Assembly (NCBI GenBank): GCA_013365365.1
Contig: JABVXU010000154.1
Location: forward strand, 50,318 to 114,317
DNA: 64,000 nt
Origin: Cruorifilaria tuberocauda
Taxonomy: Eukaryota; Nematoda; Chromadorea; Rhabditida; Onchocercidae
Reading direction: 5' to 3'
The position numbers and the translations under genes are program-made. Under the pieces are notes generated by a model that was not told the DNA's origin, searched no databases, and worked only from the letters and a program-made list of their open reading frames with translations. Positions 26,311-38,500 of this stretch are shown one piece after another; position 1 is the first letter of the stretch, and each line of letters opens with the position of its first letter.

Positions 26311-29300
26311 TTTTTTTTATTTGTTCTCTTTTTTAAAAGATTTATTAAAAAGAACAACGAAGAAAAAAAAATCTTTGAAGGAATTTTTATTAGCAGGGAA
26401 ATTAGCAGGTAAGTACAATGAATGATTTTTCATTTAAAGTCTTTCAATATTGTGAAAATGATAATTTTGTAAAGAGTGTGTGAAATTGAATTGATCGATA
26501 TTTTATTTATTTATTCTATTTAAATTTGATTTGTAAGTAATATCCGAATGGTATCCGAATTAAAAATTTTATTCCATTGTTTTCACTTTTTTTTTCCCAA
26601 ATCAATACAGTTTAAAATTTTTCGAAATTTAAATTGGTATCTGCTTGTCGTATTATTTCAAACAATGATAATCCTTAATAAAATTAAGGAGTTTAATCTT
26701 ATCACTGGTTATGATTAAAGTTAATCATGACTAAAGTTAATTTTCTTTTTTTTTTTTTGAACCATTCTTTCAGGGATTTTTACTGATTCATATGCTAAAA
26801 ATACGTATCAGTCATTTCCTGTTTGATAATAATCTATTAAAAATAGAGTTGTTTTTGAATTTATGAATCGTTCTTTATTTTATATTTGAAATTGCTATTT
26901 CATGCTTTCACCTCTGAATCATTGATGCTTAAATCATATCTTTGATATGAGTGTGTATCATTGCGAGTAAGATTTATGAACAATTTTTATGGCGAAAAAA
27001 AAAACGATAAGACAAAACGAAAAAAAAAAGAAATAACATAAAGGAATTAAATAATAAAATCAAAATTGTAAATAAGAGAAAATTTAATCGATAACTATCA
27101 ATGCAAAAAAAATAATTGTCAATCCCAGAAAAGATAAGTATTTCCGTTTTCTTCCTACTACTTTCTTCATTTCTGCAACTATAAATTTCTCGTTGAATAT
27201 TTCTAGAAACAAAGAGAAAAAGAAAAGACAATAAAGAAAACTATTCTTTCATTTTGGAAAACAAAAGTAAAATGGATTATTAACAGAGAGTATTTTTATT
27301 CTTCAACAAAATATACTACAAAATAAATTTGTTTTCAAATATACGTCGCTCTACATTAATACATCAGTTATCCATTAATTTGCAAGAATAAAAGTCTATA
27401 ATTCCTTTATTTCAAAAAACTCTCTTACTCTTACGTCTATTTTTTACCTAAATAAACGTATAAAATTACGGAATAATTCAAATTTCACATACAAAAATCA
27501 TGCAAAATTGCAAATGTTGCGTATAAAAAGAACAAGTTTTTTTTACAAAAATTTTTTACAGAAAGTGAAGTATTATTTACAGAAATTTCATGCTTAATTG
27601 CTTAAATAATAATAAATTAGCAACATTTTATACAAACAAATTTTACAATATTCATTCATTTATATATATATATGCTGTATATATACTGTATATAATACAG
27701 TAATACAGTGCACTTTATTTTTCCTTACTGTATATATATTTATATATATATTATATTAACCATAGGTATTCGATATGATAGATATAACTCTTAAAGTACA
27801 TTCACATATAAAATTAGAAAACAACATTATCGATTAACCAATTTAAAGAAAGCAATTCAACAATTTCTATCTAAAGCTTTCTAATTTTGGAAACAAATTT
27901 GAATCCATTTTAATTCGAAATCTTTTACGACACTTTGCTATATTCAGCTTAGATGAATGACATTATTAGCTTTATTAGCATAAAATAGGTAAGCATTATA
28001 TGATCTGAATTGAAACAGAAGCAATATTTTACAATTTTCACTTTTTTCCATTCATCTCAAAAATACACTTTGAATTTTAAATTTATTTATATTTTAATTT
28101 TTTATTTATATTTGATTTATATTTTTCATATATATTTTATCGGGATTATATTTTGAAAAATTTTTTTAACTGGAAATTAGCAAAAAAAAATTGCATTTCT
28201 TATTTTTAGTTTTTGATAATTTTTACTTATAGCGTACCATTTTATGAGTAATCATTGTGAGATTACTTTCATTATTATTATTATTTTTTTGGATCAAAAA
28301 ATAAATTTATAAAATGAAAAATTATTCGTTTCCAATTTCTTTTTATTCCTAAAATTTTCTAAAATTCCAAAAAAATTTTTTTTCGTTCATTTGCTTTTTT
28401 TTAAAAAAAAATTGCAGATTAATTCTTTTTCCTTTTTTCTTTCCTATTAGAAATTGTTACGTATTATAGTTAGAATACGGTGAGGAGAAGAAAATAAACT
28501 AAATCGATTGTTGAAGAAAAAAAAATCAAATAAGGAAAAGTTTTAATAATGTAATTAATGCTAGAAAATGTTTTATTTATTTGTTTTTTTATTAAATTAA
28601 AAAAATCGATAGTTAGAGACCAAATTGATGCTTTTATCATTCAACCATCGTTTCCATTTTCTTTTCTTTTCTGTTTTTGTTAACTTACAAAAAAAAATGA
28701 AAGTAATGAAAAGATAGGATGGAAACGGATCTAAAATATATTTGAGATATGCAAAAAGTTTTTTTTTTTTCAATTTTTATTCTTAAAATTTTAACAAAGG
28801 AAACGTGCAAAATTGCTTTATCCGTTCATTTTTGCTAATTACATAAAGTCCTGATTTATATTCTGTTTAATTTTTTTTTTATTTTACTACGTAAATTCTC
28901 GTTCTGTTCAATTCAATGATATTTGATCATGGAGAAATTTCAATAACTCTCATTCAATTTAATTTCTTATCTATAAGTAATCGGTAAATTACTTGTTGAG
29001 AAAAATAAAATGAAAAAAAAAAGCGAAAGGGAATATTCAGTACAGCTTTTAATTTTTCAATTTTACAACATAAAATATTTGAGAGCATTAATAAAGAATG
29101 ATTGAATGATTGGATTTGATATTCCATTGAAAAACATTTATAACCTGAAATAGCTTGCAGTAATCAATTATTACATTTATTTATTGAATGAAATATATTC
29201 TGTTGAAAAGCATTTATTACCTGAAATACCTTGCAAGAATTAATTATTATTTATTGAGTGAAATGAAAACGAAAGAAATTTTCCAGTTATTATTAAATTA

Positions 29301-30019
29301 AGTACTTATAAATTAAATTAAACTACTTATAAAATGCTTACCTAATTTCTCAAATACCTATTCGTTAACCTTTTCATCATCCGTTTTCCATTTCATCGAA
29401 ATTTTATTCATTTCTAAATTATTTGAATATACAAAAATAAATAAATAAATCGAATTATCAAATTCTAATTATCAAAATTATTTATTACCTCTAATTTCCA
29501 TCTCTAAAAACCTATTTCATGCAAAGTTTACAGCGAGAAAAGAATCGAAATTTTTCATCCTTCAGAAAAAAAATTAATAATTTGTTTATTTAATGGAATT
29601 AAGCTACGATAAAAAAATTTGTTAGTTAAAAGATAAGGATATATAACATATAATTCGATACCATTTAACGGAAATCTGCATAAACAAACAAATAAATAAA
29701 CGAACAATAAATAAATGAAAAAAAAATAAACAAGGGAAAGATAGCAAATTTAATATCTGTAACTTACAAACTTAACTCTTAATTAGTGTCAACTTATAGA
29801 TGATTAAAATTAGCTAAGACAATGAAGTATGCACATCACAGAATTTTGTCTTTACTTCTTTTTTTTTGTCCAGCATAAAATCTTAACTTTGAAATTTTGC
29901 AATGTTTACGGTAATTACGTGGAATAAATGTTAGCCAATTTTCCAAAAATAATTATCACATGTTTTTTTGCATGGGATAAATGTATTTAATACTGTGTTA
30001 TGTATATTACTGTATATTT

Positions 30020-30760
30020 CTATTTTATGAACATAATCATATTGTAAATACAAAAAACGTACAATAATTCTGTGGAAAGAAAAAAGAAACGATACAAATG
30101 ATACAAATTTTATACACTGCATATTACTGTATTATATTATACACTGTATATTACAAGTTTTACACACTATATATAAACTGTATAAGGCCCAAGGATACAG
30201 AGTAATAGTCCAAAAAGATTACAATATCAGATACAACCACGTTTCGTTTTTGTACGTAGTAATTCCATTAGGAAAAATATTTGATACACTATATAGATAC
30301 TGATAAAGACTTAAGTAAAGTAAAATAAGTTGATTTAATGAAAACTGCAACTTGCTCTGTTGCTGACAACTTAACAATAGCAGATATATCTGATAAAAAG
30401 GCACTTGAATCTTTTTGCACGGAGTGTGAACTTGGTTACTATCGAATCTGAAAATGTTCCATGTATTATGCTACTGTATTACGAACATAATCATACTGTG
30501 CATACAAAAAAAAACGTACCATAATTCTGTTAAGAAAAAAAGGAAAAAAGAAGGATAGAAATGATAGAAATGAAAATCTAAAGATAGAAATGAATTGCCT
30601 AAACATCACAGACAAACACATTTTTTTGTACGTAATTATACTAGAAAAAATATTTAGTACACTATATACTACTGTATTATGAACTGTAATCGTAACCACA
30701 CTATAATCGTACTATACAAAAAACGTACGATAATTCTGTTGGAGGAAAAAAAGAAGGATA
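30020..30760. repeat. Dispersed repeat, three related copies
   Basis: A block with ATTATGAACATAATCATA, a CATACAAAAAA-type A-run, AACGTACNATAATTCTGT and then an A/G-rich tail occurs near 30025-30090, 30475-30560 and 30665-30760. A weaker relative (TATGGATATAATTATACTG then TACAAAAAAATGG) lies near 31700. The pieces around the core also recur (TACACTATATA, TTTTTGTACGTA). Confidence 0.7.
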
Positions 30761-31195
30761 GAAAATAGACCAAAAAAACAAACTTCGCTATAGTGCTGCA
30801 ACACTCGACAATACTCTTAGCATGCTATTTCTTTCAAATTGACAAACTTTGGACGCAATGTGATGAGGTGGTGTCGGAATTCCCGCCAATTTCATTTCAG
30901 GTCTGTAAGTACAAACCTAAGGTTAAGTCACAGTAGAGTAACTGTTAGATATTAGCTGGAGTCGTTTGAATTTTGCGCTAAATTTTTATAATTTTCAAAT
31001 TTCCACCTGATATCTAATTGTTTTATCAGGGATAAAAATACTGAAAAAAAGTTTATGCAAATTAAAAAAATAATCTGATCAGCTAATCAATATTCTCTCT
31101 CCTACTCTCCTTCTGAGTTTCGTCTACCTTCTTCTCGATGGAAAAAATAGCGTAAATTTTCCAAGTGCTTAATTACTTAAGCTTAAATATATAAC

Positions 31196-31335
31196 GAAGA
31201 GGTAATGCTTATATATGTAGTAATAATGGACGGACAAGTAGTACTTATATATATGGAATAATAATGAACGAACAAGTAGTACTTATATATATGGAATAAT
31301 AATGAACGAACAAGTAGTGCTTATATATATATAGT
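31196..31335. repeat. Tandem repeat, 38-bp unit, about 3.5 copies
   Basis: The unit ACAAGTAGTACTTATATATA followed by TGGAATAATAATGAACGA repeats with few changes. Confidence 0.9.
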
Positions 31336-31977
31336 AATAGTGTAGTAATAATAAATAGCAATAGTATAGTAATAATACATTTTTTAGATTAAATTGATAG
31401 TTTAGTAATCTTAATGAATGATTTTGTTTGCCTAGACCAACTGAATATGCTCGATTTTATTAATTAACATTTCCCATATGTGAATTTAGATTGATCTTTT
31501 GGGCAGTTAAAGGATGTATCGAGAAGTGTTTTTGATTAAATCGTTCCATAAAAATCATTCTTCGCGATTGAATCAATCAACGTCTTCCCAGTTTAACACA
31601 TCATACATCCAAAACTGTTTAATCATTAATCATTCCTAAAGTTTACATTAAATTACAATAAGATATATATATTAGGGAAAGTATTTAATTCTGTATTGTG
31701 TATGGATATAATTATACTGTATATACAAAAAAATGGAATGTATCAAAAATGTATTATTGACTTATTGAGTAGTGAAATGATCAATTAAATGGAAATGGTT
31801 TAAATAGATGCTGAGCAATTTTGTTTCCATACTTTCTACTAAATATTTTAAAGCAAATTTTAAGAGTTCAACGTCTGTCTGTTAGAAATTTAATAAATAG
31901 AACTGAGTAATTTTTTGAGATATATTTTCCCTATAATTGATCATTTTTACTCTTGGGTTGTCTCTTGATATTTGACT

Positions 31978-32560
31978 TTAATTGTTTCCCCCTGCACCGA
32001 ATGCTTTCTCCATTTGTGTTAATTGCTCTCTTCTTGCTAAAGCTGATTTTAAAATCTGAAGGTTAAAGTTTTTATTTCTTTTTTTCAATTCTTTCATCTG
32101 ATTTGGTAATGAATTTGCAAATATTATCTAACAATGTAAAGTTATTTGCTACGCTCACATTTCATTTCTATTTTGTATATTAAAGTTATCTGATAGTTTT
32201 TTTTACGTTTAATTGTCTTTTTCTTTTATTACTTTCAATAAGGTAGCAAAATGGTCCTTTAAAATGCTGGTTTCAATAAGCAAAAATTGGTACTTGATTG
32301 TCTCGGTTCATGACCATAACTCAGCTTAACTTGGCTTTCGTTATCGACAAGACTGACAATGAATTCGGCCTATAAATGACATAACTTGATAGAAATTAAA
32401 CGTAAGATTCGAATGTATGGAAAAGTATGCAATTGAATATGTAAAATATGTAAATATTATGTATTATTACATATATAGTATATTTATATTTTCAGGTCAA
32501 CATCACGTTGATAATAAAGTAATTTATAACTGGACTTAATTGCCAGGCGTCACTGATCAT
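31978..32560 (-). CDS. Candidate small protein (80 aa), function unknown
   Basis: Proposed exons 32560-32507, 32369-32331 and 32127-31978, all joined in phase 0 with GTGATG and GTTAAG donors and TTATAG and GTTAG acceptors. The last exon is the best supported: 50 codons, basic and helical in character (MKELKKRNKNFNLQ, LARREQLTQMEKAFG) and ending GAGGNN-stop. I do not recognise the family. The first ATG would be only 13 bp from the divergent start codon of the next gene, which is unusually tight, so the first exon may be wrong. It could also be the 3' end of a longer minus-strand gene. Confidence 0.35.
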
Positions 32561-32573
32561 AGGAACACTTCAC

Positions 32574-35500
32574 ATGGAACGAATGGATCAGCAGAGGAGT
32601 TTCGAGGACGCCGCTTTTGAATTGTTCAAAAAGTTGGTTTCTAGTTGCAGAATAAAAGCGACTTTGTTCAATTTATAAAATATCGTTGCTTATTTGCTAT
32701 TTATTTAATAAGTAGTGGTAACTGCATGTAACATTTTAAATACTGAACGTCAATGCAATTTTTAGTCTTTGTCCTGACAGAAATTTCAAGCGAGATGAAA
32801 TACCATATCAAACAATTAGAGAAATGGTTGAAAAGCATCTCAATAATATGGATTCAGAAAAGCGACAGCTTTTGGAGGCTCGTTTAAGAGGCGAAACTGA
32901 ACAAGGGCCAAGTGGTAATTTTCTGGACCGTTAATTATTTCAGGCTTTACATGTGCGGAAAAGAAAATAATCTACACGGCTAACAGTTGCATGTCAAGGG
33001 ATTGGATAATAACTTCATTGTTTGTTAGGTTATAAATAATTAGTTTGCTCGTTTGCTGGATCTTAACAGCAATATCTTTTCAACTTAGAATCAATGAAAG
33101 TTAGTTTAGACATAAGTAAAAACTATGGAATTCAGGTGCTATTCCCAAAGATTTGAGCTAACATTCCTAAATTGTTCTGAATGTGCTTGAAAGGATAAAA
33201 ATATTGTTTCCAGAAACTTATTCAAGAATCGATAGTCGAGGACCATCTCCTAGCAAACCAAAGTCGGTATCGGAATATCGAAATCTTCTTGTCGCGGATA
33301 GGCATCATTTGCTTCCTAAATTGGAAGATTTCAATGAAGCTCAAAAAATTCATCTCAAATATCCGAAGAATGTAAGAAAATTTGTGCGAGCACGCACAGA
33401 ACGTAGGCTAGCTGCAGAATCGAATGATTACGTAAATATAGGTACTTTTAGTTTTTATGTTTTTAAAGGTTAGAAATTTCTGCATTCAAAGGTCCAAATC
33501 TTTTTTGGGAGATATCAGCTTCATTGCGGTAGAAAATTCATAATCTCGAAAAAGCCGAGGAAATTACTTCCATGATTAACTTTTGGTCGGGTATTCGATG
33601 CGGTTTTAGTCTACAGGTACTATTCAATGTTTTAGTTTTTTCTGACTTACTATTACCAGCAGGCAAACACTTGGTGCAAAAAAATTGCTGTTGCAAAATT
33701 AATATGCATTTGGGAGTATACATTTTTCAGTTTGTGATGAAAAGAAACTGCCAGAAGTCTTTCAACCTATCTATGATCAGATTTTGCGAAAGCGAAAGAA
33801 GTCGTTACAGTGTTATTATATGATTATTAATACTTTATATCATTATTTTATGCGCATAACTTGGTCGGATCTTGTTTGGGTTAGTTTTGCAAATTTTTAA
33901 TATCACTACTTATTTTCTTTAACAGGTGGGAGAAATTTTTTTGTGTCAAGACGTATCTGTATACGTTATATTATAAATGTATGTTTTGTAAAACATTATT
34001 TATGGTCTACATATTTCATAATTTTGAGAGTGAAACAGCGATTGATTTTGAGTTTTCTTTTGATGTGTAGTAATACTGTTATAAATATCTAAATAGTATA
34101 GAACTGTAAATTATTTTTATAGGATTTGGTGAACGAATTTATTGAAAAACATATTATACTTACATGCGATGGTTTAACAACAAAATATGATCGTGAGGAA
34201 AGAGCAGCGGATATCTTCGAACGTCTTCGTGAATATGAATTGATGGTGCTTCTCGAACTTCATTTGATCAAAAAACATCCAGAACGGATCGAGGAAACTG
34301 AAGTATGTTCTTGGTAATGAAAAGAAAGGAATATTGTAAGAAGGTATCTTTCTTGAAAAGTTAAAATTATTTGGAAAACTGGATGGGCGGGAGAGGGGGG
34401 AGAGGAGGTATTGATTGGATGAAATTCAGCATTCATTTTTAATTTCAGGTTGTCAACAAGTTGGGTTTTCTGGTGTTTGTTGCTGATTCAGTTTATATGA
34501 AAAATTTCCTTGATGAAATTGTTTGTGATCAGTAAGTTTTTCCTTCATTTCGCCGAAAATGGAAGATGTGGGAAGACTGAACATCATTAAACATATCATA
34601 TTAACTTAACTGCTACTAGTCTAATTGCTAATTGAAGTAGCACTTTGTTTCTGCTGGCCTACAGCCAATGCAAGTAATACTGGTCGTGCGCGCATATCAC
34701 GTCACATTTTAGCATTTGAAGCGCAGTAAGTCTCGCATTATATATTTTTCGATGTAATTGATTAATAATTAAAGAAGTATCAATATCTCGGAAATTATCA
34801 GCATCATAGTATTATACTGATTTTATAGCTCGGTTATTTTTCAGATTTGCTCATATAATGCCTAAGGCAATAGTTTACATTTACGAAGAATTGTGCATAA
34901 AAATGCCGCTTGATCTAGAAGACCGATCAACGGATACAAATGCAAGAATACTTGAAACTCGTGAAGTAGGAAGAAGGAGTAGTCGAAAAACGGGACGAGG
35001 AAGTGCAGCAATGCTCGCATTAGAGAGAAAAGCTGCTGCTAGGAAAACCGAAAAAGAAGGGAAGCATAGGAAACGTAAAAGTGATGAGTCATCTGAATCA
35101 GGTTCTGGGAAACCGAAAATGGGACTCCGTGCACGTGTGAAACAAGCAGAACGAATCTCAGAACGAATCGCTGCTCGTGAAAAAAGCAAAAAAGCTGGTT
35201 TGCGTTCATACCATAAGTTTTTTTGATTTTTTATATTTAAAATTAAAAAAAACACTTCAGGTTAAAGTACAGTTCAGGTAAGTGAGAAGAATATCATTGC
35301 TATCAGTTTTACATGTTAACTTTCATTCATTGCCTTTTTACAGTTTATTAGTCGAATTTAGTATTGTCTCCACTCTTTTACTTTCCATAGCTGTCGAGTT
35401 GAAACATGTCTGTTATGCAAGTTTTAAATTCGAAAAAAACATGGCATCAAAGTGTATCACAAACTGAACGTATTCTCTATTGTGCTTTTTAAAATAATTG

Positions 35501-38500
35501 ATGAAACACTTTTTGAGCGGACTACTTGTCAGTTTAATAGTTAATTTCATCGCTTTGGAGTTTATCAAATATTTTAAATGATTAAAAATACTGCTGAAGT
35601 TCCTTAAATTGATCAACAGGTTTTATTTAATTTCGAATTGTGCCATTGTTTGTATAACTTCTTTAACATGGAATGCTCAATTTTCAATCACTAGTATTGT
35701 TGTTATGTTTCATTCGAAAATAGTCTTGCTAACACTTTTTATCACTGTTTTGTGCATTAATAATTATCGGCTTCGGTCGGACTTGCTTTCTGTTGAAACG
35801 GTTATGCCATGTGAGAAAGCTTTCAAATCCAAGTAAAACCTTATTTTTATTTCGTTTGGCAGAGAAAAATTGTCCTTTCACTAGCTGACCTCCACAACAT
35901 CAATAGAAAAACTTTTACGCTTACTGAAAATGGAAGAGTAAAAGTTTTCATCTTCTATTTTTACATATGTATTTTTGTTTTTATTCGTTTGAAAAGGCAA
36001 TTGTTTGATCGTCGCATGGATAAATCAGGAAGCCAATGTAGTTGGAAGTGGACACAGAAGTGGATTTTGCATTTTGGGAATCATCTTTTGTTTTTTGGAT
36101 CGATTGGGCACACTACCTTCAGTGATAGCATGCTACATTTATTTGAATCACTATGAGGTTATCGAGATTCTGAACTTAAGAATGATTGTTGTAAAATATT
36201 TGTCAATCATTCCTGTAAAAGAAACTGCGAAAAACATGGAATATACTTGAGAATAAGTGAATAATAGCTTTACTTCCAGATAAACTAACTGTGAAATATA
36301 GTTATATTAATCGGTTCACTGCAACCGTATCTTCAAATAATTTTCAATTCAGTTCTTAGATGTGGTAGTTTCTGGATGCTGCATTTTTATAACACCCTAA
36401 TTTAAATATCCTCCCAAAGGCATGTATTGAGTTTCAGGGAAATTTTGAAAATTTTAGAATTTAAATGAGTTGTCGGCTTAGATAGTACTATTGCATGTGA
36501 CAAAATTTTCATTACACTATAATCTTCGCCTAAATATTCATTTAAATGGCACCGCGGACCAGTTTTGATCTCTTACAGCTCTATAACTGGTGACTGGACA
36601 TTTTCTAAATGAATACACGTCCTGATTTACGTAGGTGATCTTTCATCATTTTGAATATTCTCATTGCCCAACCGTATTTTAAATTCGTCATGAACGATCA
36701 CTTTATTGGTATCAGGGAAAAAGCAGTAATTATTTCTAATAAAGTGATATGAGGATGTTTATTTTGCTCAGTGCTTAGAATGAATGCAATATCGAATATT
36801 GTTTCAAACTGTTAAATATCAAATATCATACGAACGTAATTGATATGTATCATTGTATCATTGATTTAAAATTGTATATATTATTATTACATATCTGTAT
36901 GGTATCGTTCTTTAGCGGGGTACATTGTTTATACCCTGTTATATGTAATGCTTCAATTTTGTAGGATGATAGTTAAATCAACTAATCCTAATTTTTTAAA
37001 GATTATAACAAGTATTACAAATATAATCGCAATATTCACATTCAGCACTAAATCTCGAAAAAATACTTAGCAATGATAGAGGTTTTAATGTGAGATAGAT
37101 GATATATATCTATATAAGTAAATTATTTTCAAGCTTAGCAGCTATCATATAAATGTTTTTTTATGTTCGTATTGGAAAGAGAGGAGAGAAATGAATCAAT
37201 TAACAAAATGAACATCATAAAAGATCACAGCAAATTCATTCATCACTTCTAATTTTCTTTTTAAATCACTTTGTCGGTAGTATATTGATTTTCATATCTC
37301 TCAATGCTATCTTTATATTATTAAATATTTGATAGTAATAACGTATTTTGTAAAAGATAATTATCTTTTCCAGTTTATCTTGATTGAAATTTCTTTTTCC
37401 CGATTAGTCCAGTTTTTGCATTGATGACGTCATCGTTGTAACTAGCATATGATAAACTTACTAATAATGTTATTATTGTCTTATGATTGTTCATCAGAGG
37501 AGAAGTGTGAGATCAGTTTTTCTTAGTTGAACGAACTTTTCGTTTCTGTGCATTTCTATTAAAATCTTTTAATTTATGAATTTTTCTTCTCTTTCATCCT
37601 TGCAATTACTTGTTGAATAAAATGAAAATTGGTAATATTTTTAAACAAAGTTAAACTGCAAGAGTCAAGAATTAGATTCATGGAATTTCTTTTAAGTAAA
37701 TCTCCTCTCTAAAACTGCAAGAATCTATGAGTTGCCAAGGTAATGATTATTTATATCACCATAATCAACATACTACTCTCTCTTTCTTTTTTCTATTTAT
37801 GAACTGCTCTGTTTTCATGCTGATTACAAAAAAAAGGCCTTCAATGATTCAAATATTATTTATTATTAAAGATTAAGTAAAATTATGCTTAGCTTTGATT
37901 CCTTTGACTCTTTGATTTTGTAACATTCGTTGTTTCAACCTAATCGATAATGTTTGTTCCACTATCAGCGATTCTGTGCTATCTTTTCATTTTGCCTCAT
38001 ATTTGAAGATGTGTGCGAAGTGCAAGAATTATCAATATTAGGGTTAGATTCGATGATTGTATGACTATTTTACATGGGAAAATGACTTTATATTATTAAT
38101 ATGATTTGTTTACGCGTTTGATCTTTCAGTTAAGATTACGAGCTGCAGATTCTAAATAAGTTTATTTTCTGATATTTATACATATTAATCGTAAATGAAT
38201 AATTTTTATGTATTTCAAGTGATAGTTTAGAAATCTAAGCATGCAATACGTCTTTCTACTCTAAATTAATATTTTATGTCATTTTTGGATTATTCCTTTA
38301 TAATAAGAATTGTTTTATTGCATCATTCATGAAATATTTCATGTAAATTGTGTTATATTTGTAATTTATATTTATAGTATGAGTCAAAATGATGGCTTTT
38401 TTCTGATCCTTTCAAATTTTGTTTTCAATATTATTCCTTTTTTTAAAATCTAATTTCGTCTTTATATAATATTAATTTCCCAAATATTTTAGGACGTCTG

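Larger units (their letters stand above)
24322..31977. other. Second gene-poor desert
   Basis: About 7.6 kb of A+T-rich DNA with no gene I can support. It holds a (TG)n run (about 26272-26310), TA-rich stretches near 27660-27760, and dispersed repeats from about 30020. A less A+T-rich patch at about 30830-30960 has several overlapping short open frames and is discussed in the findings. Confidence 0.6.

Noticed and set aside
32761..32780. Any bacterial endosymbiont (Wolbachia) insert or viral sequence in the window
   Set aside because: No long prokaryote-style open frames, ribosome sites, or retroviral/transposon proteins were seen anywhere; all genes have spliceosomal introns.
34665..34674. 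Use of the CTACAG acceptor at 34664 for exon 7 of the Treslin-like gene
   Set aside because: With the consensus donor at 34532 this acceptor leads straight into a stop codon; the weaker acceptor ten bases on keeps the frame open.
36005..36250. Plus-strand 81-codon frame in the large intron
   Set aside because: No recognisable motif, no good splice sites or start context, and typical of chance frames at this base composition.
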